Assembly (NCBI GenBank): GCA_030428615.1
Contig: JAUIDN010000006.1
Coordinates: forward strand, 62,001-126,000
DNA length: 64,000 nt
Reading direction: 5' to 3'
Source of the DNA: Alphaproteobacteria bacterium
GTDB taxonomy: Bacteria > Pseudomonadota > Alphaproteobacteria > Sphingomonadales > Emcibacteraceae
The position numbers and the translations under genes were made by a program. Shown here one piece after another: positions 52,588-61,647 of the stretch. Below the pieces are notes generated by a model. It was not told the origin of the DNA. It searched no databases and saw nothing but the letters and a program-made list of their open reading frames with translations. Within the stretch, counting starts at the first letter, position 1. Each line of letters begins with the position of its first letter.

Positions 52588-53976
52588 CTAAAACCCAAAC
52601 AGGAATCTGAGATTGAAACTATCAATAATATCTGTTTTAACATTCATCGCATTTTTAACAACCGTATGCCCGTAATTGCCCTGTATCTTCATAGAGTCAT
52701 TTAAATACCAATCGGCAGCAACAATAATAGACTTCTGCTTTCTTCCGAATATTTCATGGGTAAAATCGGCGATATCATATCGGGCGGCCAGCCTAACTTC
52801 TCCCATTCCCCCTTTACCAACCGGGTTACGGATATCCACTTTATTAAACCGACCATCGGTTCCGTCAATTGTGCGTTCGCCCCCCGTAGGGAAAAAACTG
52901 ATCTCAACATATCCACCCTGATAAGCGGGGTCTTGTGCTGTAAGTATTTCTAATGCGGATAATTTATTTTTCACTATCCCGTATTCTGCCTGCACGGCGA
53001 AGGATTGATACGTGGTCACGAATTCAGCATTATAAAACATTTCTGACTTAATGTTAAACTCTTGCGATGCCAAGGGTTTCAAATCCCCCTGTTTGACAAA
53101 CGGTCTCGCACTATAATTTAAGTCAAAACTGTTTCCGTTTTCGTTTCGGTAAAAACCTGAAAAACCGAAATGCACCCCAACGCCATTTTCGAACCGCGGG
53201 CTAAAGGTCGCCCTGGCGGAAGCCATATTGTTATCATCAATTGATGCATTGCCCGTTGCAACGTTTTCAAAAAAATACCCCCCACTTAAGGACCAATTAT
53301 CACCGTGATGTGAAACACCAACCCCAACACGCGGGTTTATACGCATTGCATTTATGAACGCCGCGCGTTCTGCAAACGCTGTATTTGGCGGCGGTGTAAG
53401 TTTATCAAGTGTATTATATGTACGCGTTTGTCCCACGACGAATGTTGTATTACCCACGGTATAGTCAACATAGGCCAGTTTGACTTCAACCTCATTATCA
53501 ACAAATTTTGCCGCCATTCTGTAATTAAAAACGCCAAACGCTCTTCCGCGAACCCCCAATTCTAAATGCCTGAGATTGGTACCATTTATTTTATCTTCTG
53601 GCCTTTCTGCGCCATCCCCGTCCTTAAAGGAAACAATGGAATAGTCGTAGGTAATCCTACCATTGATCTGAAACTGAAAGAGATCATCTTTTGAGCTTAT
53701 TCTTGGTCCGGGCGTCCATTCAAGAATTAAATCATTTCCACTAATTTCATCAGTTTGCTGGCCCGACTGCTGGGATGCGTCCGAACCATCTTCTGCATTG
53801 ATCCCATCGACCCGCGCTTTTAAGTCATCTATCTGTCTTTGAAGGCCTTTTACATCAGGTTTTTCAAATTCCTGCGTCGCGCTTTGATCCGTTGTCTGTG
53901 CACTCGCGGATATTGCCAACGATCCAAACGCCAATAACATACTCCCAGCGGCAGGCAAAAACATATTCAATTTCAT
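52588..53976 (-). CDS. OprP/OprO-like porin
   Basis: 462 residues. Signal peptide (ending SASA), then a coiled-coil segment (about 36-60, VKGLQRQIDDLKARVDG) that probably trimerises in the periplasm, a Ser/Gln linker, and a 16-strand-type barrel beginning FQFQINGRITYDY and ending in Phe (NLRFLFGF). The motifs RHLELGVRG, GQTRTYNTLDKLTPP and the C-terminal GNYGHT fit phosphate/polyphosphate-type porins; actual solute unknown. Confidence 0.87.
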   Translation of the reverse strand: MKLNMFLPAAGSMLLAFGSLAISASAQTTDQSATQEFEKPDVKGLQRQIDDLKARVDGINAEDGSDASQQSGQQTDEISGNDLILEWTPGPRISSKDDLFQFQINGRITYDYSIVSFKDGDGAERPEDKINGTNLRHLELGVRGRAFGVFNYRMAAKFVDNEVEVKLAYVDYTVGNTTFVVGQTRTYNTLDKLTPPPNTAFAERAAFINAMRINPRVGVGVSHHGDNWSLSGGYFFENVATGNASIDDNNMASARATFSPRFENGVGVHFGFSGFYRNENGNSFDLNYSARPFVKQGDLKPLASQEFNIKSEMFYNAEFVTTYQSFAVQAEYGIVKNKLSALEILTAQDPAYQGGYVEISFFPTGGERTIDGTDGRFNKVDIRNPVGKGGMGEVRLAARYDIADFTHEIFGRKQKSIIVAADWYLNDSMKIQGNYGHTVVKNAMNVKTDIIDSFNLRFLFGF

Positions 53977-54251
53977 TAAGATATACCCAATGTAATATTA
54001 TTTCTTTTTTTGAAATTAACGATTGAATGCCGCTCGTCAAGCAGTAGTTCACATTTTTGTTAAAAATAGAAGCGTACTTTTTTACCCCTTTTGGGGTGAG
54101 TCGTTCTAATCAGCAGGAATAATTTTAAAATCATGGCATTAATTTTAGCAGCCAAAATAAAAATTTGTGAATATTTCTATCTAATTATTTGAAATCATTA
54201 ATAAAATAAAGGTCGAATTCCATTTAGCCTAATTTCCCACATCAAATTGTT
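53977..54251. other. Upstream region of the porin gene, AT-rich
   Basis: About 275 bases of very AT-rich sequence between the porin start and the inverted repeat at 54252. No ORF or clear RNA gene is seen; the porin promoter must lie here. Confidence 0.4.
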
Positions 54252-54278
54252 AAAGGTTAATCATGTGGATTAACCTTT
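54252..54278. repeat. Perfect 11-bp inverted repeat
   Basis: AAAGGTTAATC (54252-54262) and GATTAACCTTT (54268-54278) with a 5-nt loop. It lies just ahead of the candidate small RNA, so it could be an operator for it or for the divergent porin gene; the AT-rich stem with a T following could also be a weak terminator. Confidence 0.7.
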
Positions 54279-54296
54279 TGTCAATAAATCTTACCT

Positions 54297-54364
54297 AACC
54301 TTTAAATTGATTATTTCCTCCCCCAAACTTGGGCGGCCTCACGTTACAGAGCCGCCTTTTTTTT
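54297..54364 (+). ncRNA. Candidate small RNA A with intrinsic terminator
   Basis: A strong terminator (GGCGGC at 54332-54337 paired with GCCGCC at 54351-54356, extended by TC/GA with one bulged C, then eight T to 54364) stands in a gap between divergent genes, so no upstream plus-strand gene needs it. The short transcript would also contain the C-rich stretch CCTCCCCC (54317-54324) followed by a small CCCA/TGGG hairpin. C-rich loops of this kind can pair with ribosome-binding sites in alphaproteobacterial sRNAs. The 5' end is estimated. A similar element lies at 62166-62229. Confidence 0.55.
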
Positions 54365-54437
54365 GTCAAAATCACGTGGTTAAGTCAGTTTGGGATATTT
54401 TAAGAAGGAAACGCTTGTAACTTGGGTATAAAATAAG

Positions 54438-54452
54438 TTAATAAATGGTTAA
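54438..54452. promoter_or_regulatory. CtrA-type box (TTAA-N7-TTAA)
   Basis: TTAA at 54438-54441 and 54449-54452 with exactly 7 bases between, and a third TTAA 6 bases further (54459-54462). This is the full CtrA consensus spacing. It lies about 60 nt before the ATG of the outer-membrane protein gene at 54513, so control of that gene by CtrA is possible. Confidence 0.5.
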
Positions 54453-54512
54453 TAATGGTTAAAACTTTAAAGAAAATAGCGTCGCGCAAAAGCACAAGGG
54501 GGAAAAGGCGAA

Positions 54513-55412
54513 ATGATCAATAAGTCATTTGTAAAGACTTCAATTCTCCTCAATATCGCACTCGTGGCTTTTCATAATTCGCCCGCGTTATCACAAAGTG
54601 CGCCAGCTATGCCGGATGTGGAGCAACCACAAACATATGACGCTGATTCAATCGCAGACGATTATGAAGCTGTACCGCTTTATGATGAAGAAGAATGGAT
54701 TATCACAACTGGCTATGATTATAGCAGCGGTCAATTTAATCTTCCGGCAAATACAAATATAAGCTACATACCCTACAGCTTAAGATATAACACAGGGCCA
54801 TGGAGCTTTCGTGCGAGCAGCGGCTATATAAGCTTTGCCTCACCGCGAAATGTTATCACAGCGCTTGACGGCGTGCCTCTGGTTACTGACGTCGAACTGG
54901 ATTTTAATGAACAACGAAGAAACTCAAGAAGAAGTGGTTTTGGGGATGTTTATTTAAGTGCCACATATTCAGTAGACAATCCCTATAACGATGATTTTCA
55001 AATCGACCTGACCGGACAGATTAAAATACCCACCGCCGACGAATATAAGGGACTTGGGACAGGAAAAGTTGATTACGCCATTAAAACTGACGTGTCCTAT
55101 CTGATCGGAAACTTTATGCCGTTTGCAACGCTCGGTTATCGTTTCATTGGAAAATCAGATTTATATGACCTTCAAAACAGTTTTTTCGCCTCTATCGGAG
55201 CATCATATTTCATCACCTATGATACGAGTGTTGGTGTCAGTTATGAATACCGGGAGAGTGCGACGCCAGGGTTTAATAGCCCGAAAGAAATATTCGCCTA
55301 TACGGACGTTCAGATAGATGACCGTTGGGGAGTAAACTTTTACGGCGTAGTCGGCCTTAACAATGTGACCACGGACTACGGTCTCGGCACCCAGATACGG
55401 TTCAAATTTTAG
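54513..55412 (+). CDS. Outer-membrane beta-barrel protein (MetA-pathway phenol-degradation/transporter-like)
   Basis: 299 residues: signal peptide (to about ALSQ), an acidic linker (DADSIADDYEAVPLYDEEE), then a barrel of about 12 strands with alternating polar and aromatic residues and a C-terminal Phe (IRFKF). The GDVYLSATYSV, DLTGQIKIPTADEYKGLGTGKVDY and SYEYRE patterns match the PF13557-type outer-membrane proteins. Solute unknown. A CtrA-type box lies upstream. Confidence 0.75.
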   Translation: MINKSFVKTSILLNIALVAFHNSPALSQSAPAMPDVEQPQTYDADSIADDYEAVPLYDEEEWIITTGYDYSSGQFNLPANTNISYIPYSLRYNTGPWSFRASSGYISFASPRNVITALDGVPLVTDVELDFNEQRRNSRRSGFGDVYLSATYSVDNPYNDDFQIDLTGQIKIPTADEYKGLGTGKVDYAIKTDVSYLIGNFMPFATLGYRFIGKSDLYDLQNSFFASIGASYFITYDTSVGVSYEYRESATPGFNSPKEIFAYTDVQIDDRWGVNFYGVVGLNNVTTDYGLGTQIRFKF

Positions 55413-55459
55413 CATTATTGAGTAGCTCTTTAACATTTAAATGTTTAGTCTTCGTTTTA

Positions 55460-55753
55460 ATGGTTGCTATTGAAAAGAACTTATTAACCCCTCATCACGC
55501 AGTGTTTTACACGGCACAAACGGTGCTATGGATTATATATGGTTTAATATTTCGATTGATCTGGATCGGATATGATTATTACATTCCCCCATCACCTCTT
55601 TGGTTTTTAACCTATGTTACCGGTGGTTTTATCGGAACGACTATACTGGCATTTATTTATTGGTCCTGCCGCAGTAAAAATTTTTATATACAGTTTCTGG
55701 TCGCAATTTTCGCAACCATTTCCATAGCAATAATTTGGCGTTTTTTTTCATAA
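55460..55753 (+). CDS. Small three-helix membrane protein
   Basis: 97 residues from the ATG at 55460; a TTG at 55418 is in frame and would give 111 residues. Three hydrophobic segments (about 15-36, 48-68 and 75-95) rich in Ile, Trp and Tyr are clear, with a Tyr/Pro-rich loop between the first two. No family recognised and no strong ribosome site; it follows the outer-membrane protein by 5-47 nt and may be cotranscribed. Confidence 0.5.
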   Translation: MVAIEKNLLTPHHAVFYTAQTVLWIIYGLIFRLIWIGYDYYIPPSPLWFLTYVTGGFIGTTILAFIYWSCRSKNFYIQFLVAIFATISIAIIWRFFS

Positions 55754-55812
55754 TAATTTCCCCTAATATTATTAAGGGGGCTTTAAATATCTGTCCTTCT
55801 GCAATATTCACT

Positions 55813-58233
55813 TTAAATCGGCTCACCCGGTGGTATCGGTGCAATCTCCGACGCCTTAGGCATATATTCACCTTTCAAAAATAGGCCAATACGTCTGGCT
55901 TGCGCCTGATAAAATGCCTTATATTCTCTTGTCATCTCATCATTTTCAATGCGGTCTTCAAGTATCCCTTTCAACCCGTTTAAATGCGATGCCGTCATTG
56001 CCTGCGCGGCGGGGCTCGCGTCATTATCACCAGCCGTCATCATCATATAATGAACAAATACATGCCCGACACGACGATGAACCGCTGCTTTTAACGGATC
56101 ATCTTCTATCCGGGGTGCCAGAATTGTGCGACTGGCAATCTTGACGATATATCGATCAAGGCTTATTTGGCCGCTATCGCGTACATTAAAATCATTAATT
56201 CTGGCCAGACGCTCCTTGTTAAACAGTAGTCCCAGTGTGTGATTAGCGTGGGCTTCTGCAAGCGCGAGCGCATCAAAACTCGCACCGGTATCGCGCGGGA
56301 AGCTTTCATTAGTAAGCTCATAGCCAAATGCCTTCGGCGGAATAAGGTCAAGAATATGCTTCGGCAATGTCAGATAATCTGCACTCAATGCCGTCAGGAC
56401 AATATCCGTTGCCGCATCCTGTCGCATACGCGATACCACGCTGTGGCGGGGGACAAGATTTTCACCTTTTACCTCATACCCGTAAATCATCCCGCCGATG
56501 GATTTTGCGGCCGCATTAATCTGAAATCTGGGCAAGTAATAAAGTGGCACCAAAGTTTCCTCAAGCTGCGAAAGCGGCGTTCCTGTTGCAATATTATCAA
56601 GACCGAATTTCGATAATGCCACCCGGCGCACTTCATAAAGGTTTTTTGTACTTTCAAGCACATCATCGCCGAAATCCCAAAGATGGCTGTCCGCATGCAG
56701 GCTTGCTGCACCGCGACTATCCGGTCCATCCGCAACAAATTTATGGCCTGCCGCATAGGCATCTTCCATAATTTTTTTCATACCCGCTGCTTCATCAGCA
56801 TCATTTTCATATTGACGGTAGCCCCAGTTGACGGCAATTTTATTCCAGTTACCGATTTTTTCCCGGTACGGGTTGCTAATATCAACGTTCCCATCACTAT
56901 CAAGGGTGATCTTCGGATGCGGATAATCCATCACGTCATCATCACCGAATATACTGGCGATATAATTATGGGCAAATCCAAGCGTATGACCAACTTCATG
57001 GGCCCCTAACTGCCGCGTGCGCGCAAGAACAAGTTCCAGACTCTCATCGGTATTTTTGCCGTCCGCATAGGGGCCAGTTACCGCGTTCGCTATCATGAAA
57101 TCCTGACGTGATCTGAGTGACCCCAGTGTCACATGCCCTTTTATGATTTCCCCGGTTCTCGGGTCACGGACGCTGGCCCCATATGACCAGCCGCGGGTTG
57201 AACGATGCACCCAGTTTACGACATTGTAGCGGACATCGTCAGGATCCATTCCTTCCGGCATGATTTTTACCTGAAACCCGTCTTTAAACCCGGCAGCTTC
57301 AAAGGCTTCCGCCCACCAGCTTACACCATCAAACAATGCCTGTCTGATCGCCGGTGGTGCGCCGCTATCAATATAATATATGATCGGCTCAACCGCTTCT
57401 GACACGTCTGCATCCGGTCTTTTCTTTTCAAGCCGGTGGCGGGAAATATACTTTTTTGAAATCGGGTCTGTAATGTCCGTTGCATAATCAATCACTTCAG
57501 TAAAATTAAAACTCATCGCCGGGTGAAAAGCGCGTGGTTTGTAATTATCATCCGGAAGTTCCACAAACGAAATTCGCTGCTTCAATGTGATGATTTTCGG
57601 ATTGGCCGCAACCGAGCGAACAAAACTCCCCGGATCATCGCCCATGAATGTCACCGTGGATTGAAGTTCGGTATTTTTTGGAAAGGTTTTTACAAATTCA
57701 AAATCAACAAAACTGCGATCCTGATCAAGACTGAAATCCCCCTGCCCTGTGCGTTTTATTTTTGCTGCACTTTGGTGCTGGTCACTAAGCATCATTTCAG
57801 TAACATCAATTAGGGTAGCATCTCCTTCGCTCGCGACCGCTTTGAAGCTCCATACAATTGAGGGCGCGAATGCATTAATCGCCGCAAGTCTTTCCCTTGG
57901 ATTATCGCTATTGGCCACAAACCGGGTGTTTTTTTGATGCAGTAATACTTTTTTTCCAACGCGATCAAAATAAACGAGCTTTGTACCGCCGAGCTGTCCG
58001 CGGTCCAATGCCACATCATTTGAACCTAGGGCACCTGGAAGGCTGACCTTATAGATAAAATCCTCTTTCATCCGATCAACCGACAAATAGACTTTGCCTT
58101 CTTCATGATCAAGATAAAGATCAAAGAACCCCTCTCTGGATTCCATACCATCGGTAAAATCTGAAATTGATTGCGCCTGTGTGCTAACGGAAAACCATAT
58201 GAGAGTAATAGTGATCAAAAATGTCCGCAACAT
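55813..58233 (-). CDS. Exported zinc-dependent metalloprotease (DUF5117/DUF4953-type)
   Basis: 806 residues from the ATG at 58233, which has AAGGGG 6 nt upstream; the ATG two codons earlier is too close to that site. Signal peptide, an N-terminal beta domain (about 20-270, with DRGQLGGTKLVYFDRVGKKVLL), then a metzincin-type catalytic domain with HEVGHTLGFAHN (about residues 404-415) and a later DVMDYPHP Met-turn, then a helical C-terminal domain. This matches the large secreted zinc-dependent metalloproteases common in marine bacteria. It would degrade peptides outside the cytoplasm. Confidence 0.88.
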   Translation of the reverse strand: MLRTFLITITLIWFSVSTQAQSISDFTDGMESREGFFDLYLDHEEGKVYLSVDRMKEDFIYKVSLPGALGSNDVALDRGQLGGTKLVYFDRVGKKVLLHQKNTRFVANSDNPRERLAAINAFAPSIVWSFKAVASEGDATLIDVTEMMLSDQHQSAAKIKRTGQGDFSLDQDRSFVDFEFVKTFPKNTELQSTVTFMGDDPGSFVRSVAANPKIITLKQRISFVELPDDNYKPRAFHPAMSFNFTEVIDYATDITDPISKKYISRHRLEKKRPDADVSEAVEPIIYYIDSGAPPAIRQALFDGVSWWAEAFEAAGFKDGFQVKIMPEGMDPDDVRYNVVNWVHRSTRGWSYGASVRDPRTGEIIKGHVTLGSLRSRQDFMIANAVTGPYADGKNTDESLELVLARTRQLGAHEVGHTLGFAHNYIASIFGDDDVMDYPHPKITLDSDGNVDISNPYREKIGNWNKIAVNWGYRQYENDADEAAGMKKIMEDAYAAGHKFVADGPDSRGAASLHADSHLWDFGDDVLESTKNLYEVRRVALSKFGLDNIATGTPLSQLEETLVPLYYLPRFQINAAAKSIGGMIYGYEVKGENLVPRHSVVSRMRQDAATDIVLTALSADYLTLPKHILDLIPPKAFGYELTNESFPRDTGASFDALALAEAHANHTLGLLFNKERLARINDFNVRDSGQISLDRYIVKIASRTILAPRIEDDPLKAAVHRRVGHVFVHYMMMTAGDNDASPAAQAMTASHLNGLKGILEDRIENDEMTREYKAFYQAQARRIGLFLKGEYMPKASEIAPIPPGEPI

Positions 58234-58404
58234 TGCCATCCCCTTGTAAATTGTTATGAACCAAGACCATAAATTGAAAAGACTGCAACATCAAGCGAGC
58301 GATACCGAATAATAACCGTTCGCAGCATTTTTTTTAATCTGATGGCATCATATATTACGTAAAACCAAAGTAGTCGATTACTCATTCAAGGATGCCGTTA
58401 GATA

Positions 58405-59208
58405 ATGAAAACAATGTTCTTAATCTTCTTAATGCTTTTGGTACCCACGTTATCTTTCGCGCAGCAAGGTGCCCGCCCGGGAGAGGACCGGGACAGCTGG
58501 ACATTTCTAATCGCAGGCGGGCCATTCATTTTTCCGGAATTCGAAGGTGCAACCAATTACCGCGTTCTGCCAATACCCTTTTTTCGGGCGTCAAAAGGAA
58601 ATTATTTCATCCAGACAGAAGGCCCCGGTTTAACCGCAAACCTGTTTAATCATCGAAAACTAAAATTTGGACCGTCCGTTCAATATCGTGGTGAACGTGA
58701 TCAGGATATAAATAATTCTATCATTCAGCTGTTTGAAACCATTAACAGCACTGTAGAAGCAGGTGGCTTTATATCTTACAGGTTTTCTCTCGAAAATCCG
58801 GGTGAAGCTATCACGGCGAGAATTAAGACAATGATTGATCTTGGCGATGCGCATAACGGTTATAACGTCAGTGCCTCACTTTCTTACGGCAGGATAATTG
58901 GACTAAAAACAAGGGTTAATGTCTCGTTGGGCTCAACATATGCCGATCAAAATTATAACAATACCTATTTTGGTGTAAGCCAAACTGATGCGACGCTTAG
59001 CGGTTTTAATATTTATCAGGCGAATAGTGGCATTAAAGACATCGGTGGGACCATAAACATAGCACACCCGCTCAGTAACGGTTGGGGCATAACAGGTCTA
59101 GTCGGATATAAAAAACTACTCTCTCCGGCTGCGAACAGTCCCATTATCCAAAATGCTGGCACAGACAATCAATTCCTTGGAAGCGTTGCCCTGTCATATA
59201 GGTTTTAA
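58405..59208 (+). CDS. MipA/OmpV-family outer-membrane protein
   Basis: 267 residues. Signal peptide ending LSFA, then a beta-barrel starting at IAGGPFIFPEFEGATNYRVLPIPFF, with the family motif on P-F-F and GPSVQYRGERD, and a C-terminal Phe (LSYRF). It is a diverged relative of the protein at 39144. The start ATG at 58405 gives a clean signal peptide. It is followed 54 nt later by a lipoprotein gene that may share its transcript. Confidence 0.85.
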   Translation: MKTMFLIFLMLLVPTLSFAQQGARPGEDRDSWTFLIAGGPFIFPEFEGATNYRVLPIPFFRASKGNYFIQTEGPGLTANLFNHRKLKFGPSVQYRGERDQDINNSIIQLFETINSTVEAGGFISYRFSLENPGEAITARIKTMIDLGDAHNGYNVSASLSYGRIIGLKTRVNVSLGSTYADQNYNNTYFGVSQTDATLSGFNIYQANSGIKDIGGTINIAHPLSNGWGITGLVGYKKLLSPAANSPIIQNAGTDNQFLGSVALSYRF

Positions 59209-59262
59209 TGCTTTATTTGATCTAAATTTATTGTACTCTATTGTGAACGAGGTGAGAAAATA

Positions 59263-60165
59263 ATGCGAAAATTAATAATCTATCCTACTCTATTGGCCCT
59301 TTTCGGCTGCTCAGATCAGAACACTGACACAAATCGCACAGCGGTGGATCATGCGGACTATGTAGTGATCGGAAAATCCGTAAACACCCGTCAGGAGCAT
59401 TCAGGTGAAGACAAACTTCTGAACACCGTTTTCTTTGCGGAAATTTTCCAGACCGACTATGCCACCCGGCAAGGCGGCACCGTTAAGAAAGCCATTCTAA
59501 CCGGACCGGGCAAAGCTTCAGATGGGCTTGCATTCTCCGACGAAATGACGCCGTACTTAACCGGCGCGCGCACAACAACCATCGAAGAACTCGATGAACT
59601 TTTCCCCGACAGCACCTATTATTTTAGCTTTGACACACCCGATGGTAAAATCGACAGCTTACCCGCAACCTTTAGGCGCGATGGGGACGAAAGCCTTAAC
59701 CCCGGGCCAATAACAATTTATCTTTCGCAAAATGGTGTTCCGGCCGACCCAAAAGCCATTGATCCTGACCAGGACCTTAGAATTACCTGGAGCCCGTTTG
59801 AGAAAGGCAGCGCCGACCCCAATGATATCATAGACGATATGATATATGCCATGTTCGGTAACTGTATGGGCCAAGAAACAGTCCATAGCGGACATGCATT
59901 CGACCCCGGCAGCCTTACATATGTTGAAGATGGATTTACAATACCAGAAGCCGCGCTTCATGCAGGACAGCCATTTATGATTGAAGTAGAACATTCAAAC
60001 ATGGAGACGGATATTTATCAGGATATTGAAATCATCGTTACATACGCGGCTTCAACATTCCTTGACATCAGAACCACCGGTGAAAATACCGAAAACCCCG
60101 CCTGCCCGACCGTGCCCTATGCTTTCGATGGTGGCGCAACCGACAGGGATAGAGCGCCAGAGTAA
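59263..60165 (+). CDS. Lipoprotein of unknown function
   Basis: 300 residues with lipobox LFGC (Cys16). The mature protein is acidic and has no obvious catalytic motif; repeated Asp/Gly-rich loops (PDGKIDS, DPDQDLRITWSPFEKGSADPNDII) suggest a beta-sandwich, possibly with Ca2+ or carbohydrate or cell-surface roles. Three Cys in the mature part could form disulfides or bind metal. GAGG lies before the ATG. No relative recognised. Confidence 0.6.
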   Translation: MRKLIIYPTLLALFGCSDQNTDTNRTAVDHADYVVIGKSVNTRQEHSGEDKLLNTVFFAEIFQTDYATRQGGTVKKAILTGPGKASDGLAFSDEMTPYLTGARTTTIEELDELFPDSTYYFSFDTPDGKIDSLPATFRRDGDESLNPGPITIYLSQNGVPADPKAIDPDQDLRITWSPFEKGSADPNDIIDDMIYAMFGNCMGQETVHSGHAFDPGSLTYVEDGFTIPEAALHAGQPFMIEVEHSNMETDIYQDIEIIVTYAASTFLDIRTTGENTENPACPTVPYAFDGGATDRDRAPE

Positions 60166-60169
60166 GGAA

Positions 60170-60586
60170 TTAATCCGGGAAATGCGCTTCGTTGTTGATT
60201 TTACCGGCAAAGCTCTGAAACATTTTCAGCGCCTTATCCGATAATTCATTCACAACGTTTAAACCATTGTCTGTGAATTTAATTTCATTATCATTACACT
60301 CAACAATACCTTTATCTTCGAGACAGCATACGCGTTTCATAAGATCTTCATGCGCTAATCCGGTTTTTCTCATGACGGTGTCAAGCGACAAAGGAGTATA
60401 GATCTGGGTTTACATCGTGTTCACTAATAACTCGGTCCCGAATGGGCATTCGAATTCAGATTTAATCAATGCCGAATAGAATCCGATAAACTGGTTTACC
60501 ATCAATCGTTGACTGTGATTAAACACGGTATCCTTGTCCTGACCATCCTGTGATTGGCCCTTACCAATTTTTTCGACGCAATTCAT
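60170..60586 (-). pseudogene. MarR-type winged-helix protein gene with an in-frame stop
   Basis: Reading from ATG 60586 gives 58 codons (ending LLVNTM) to TAA at 60410-60412. The same frame then continues without another stop for 79 more codons (from 60409 to 60173), ending ...KINNEAHFPD at TAA 60170-60172. The second half has a winged-helix shape (SLDTVMRKTGLAHEDLMKRVCCLEDKGIVE ... IKFTDNGLNVV) and the first half the dimerisation helix of MarR regulators (QRLMVNQFIGFYSALIKSEF). One nonsense change would restore a 138-residue MarR-like protein. Alternatively it is two small ORFs. A TTG at 60391 could restart translation. Confidence 0.6.
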
Positions 60587-60737
60587 AACGTTTTCTCTTT
60601 TAAATATTGCTGATTCAAGTGTTACAATTTTATTACGCGTTACATCAAGGTGCTGCGTTATAATGATTAGTGTGCTATACTTAAAATACCGATTTAGTAT
60701 GATTTCAATGTTCTAAGGTTATGACTAAGGGCAACAC

Positions 60738-61616
60738 ATGGAATTACATCAAATTCGTTATTTTCTGGAAACTGCGGAAACCCTGAATTTCACAAGGGCG
60801 TCCGAAAATTGCCATGTGTCTCAACCCGCCCTGACACGCGCCATAAAAAAACTGGAAGATGAACTTGGCGGGCTGCTGTTTCGCCGGGAACGAAACAAAA
60901 CTCACCTCACGGATCTGGGCAAAGTGATGCAGCAATATTTAAGCCGTGTTGATGCATCAACCAGAGAAGCCGAACAGGCGGCACAAAAGGTTCTCAATCT
61001 TGAAAAAGCATCCATAAATGTGGGGATCGTCAGCACAATTGATCCTTCATACGTTGTTGAATTTTTATCAAAATTTCGCGTCGAACATCCCGGCATTGAT
61101 ATCTCGCTTCACCATCTGGATACTGAGTCCATGAATGAAAAGCTTCTTTCGGGCGAAATAGACTGCGTGCTGCTTGGAGCGTCAATTTCACTTTTGGATC
61201 GGTTTGATTGCACACCTCTATATGAAGAAAAACTGGCCTTGGCCTTTCCAAAAGGGCACCGTTTTTGCAAATTTAGTGTAATCCCGTTGAAAGAGCTGAG
61301 CGGCGCAGGCTTTCTTGACCCTATAAGCAGTGAACTTCGTGATGCCATACTGGATTTTTTTAAAAGCAATAATGTTGAACTCAATATTTTTTACCGAAGT
61401 GATCGGGAAGACTGGATTCAGAACATGGTGCTGAAAGGCATGGGGGTCAGTATCGTAACGGAAAATTCCATTTTATTGGCAGGCCTGGACAGCAGGCCAA
61501 TTGAAAATATGAACCTGTCCCGCACCATAGAGCTTGTAACCGTCGCCGGGCACCGTCGCTCCGCCGCGCTTGATGCCTTTATCACATTGATCACAAAACA
61601 TTCATGGTGGCAATAG
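60738..61616 (+). CDS. LysR-family transcriptional regulator
   Basis: 292 residues. Winged helix at 1-60 (ELHQIRYFLETAETLNFTRASENCHVSQPALTRAIKKLEDELGG region) and a periplasmic-binding-protein-like effector domain (about 90-290) with the usual GIVSTIDP entry and GMGVSIVTE loop. Target and inducer unknown; LysR proteins often control the divergent gene, which here is the broken MarR-like gene, or the convergent MAPEG gene. GGG lies about 9 nt before the ATG. Confidence 0.9.
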   Translation: MELHQIRYFLETAETLNFTRASENCHVSQPALTRAIKKLEDELGGLLFRRERNKTHLTDLGKVMQQYLSRVDASTREAEQAAQKVLNLEKASINVGIVSTIDPSYVVEFLSKFRVEHPGIDISLHHLDTESMNEKLLSGEIDCVLLGASISLLDRFDCTPLYEEKLALAFPKGHRFCKFSVIPLKELSGAGFLDPISSELRDAILDFFKSNNVELNIFYRSDREDWIQNMVLKGMGVSIVTENSILLAGLDSRPIENMNLSRTIELVTVAGHRRSAALDAFITLITKHSWWQ

Positions 61617-61647
61617 CCGCATACCGTTTTTCTAGTCCTGCTTTTAT

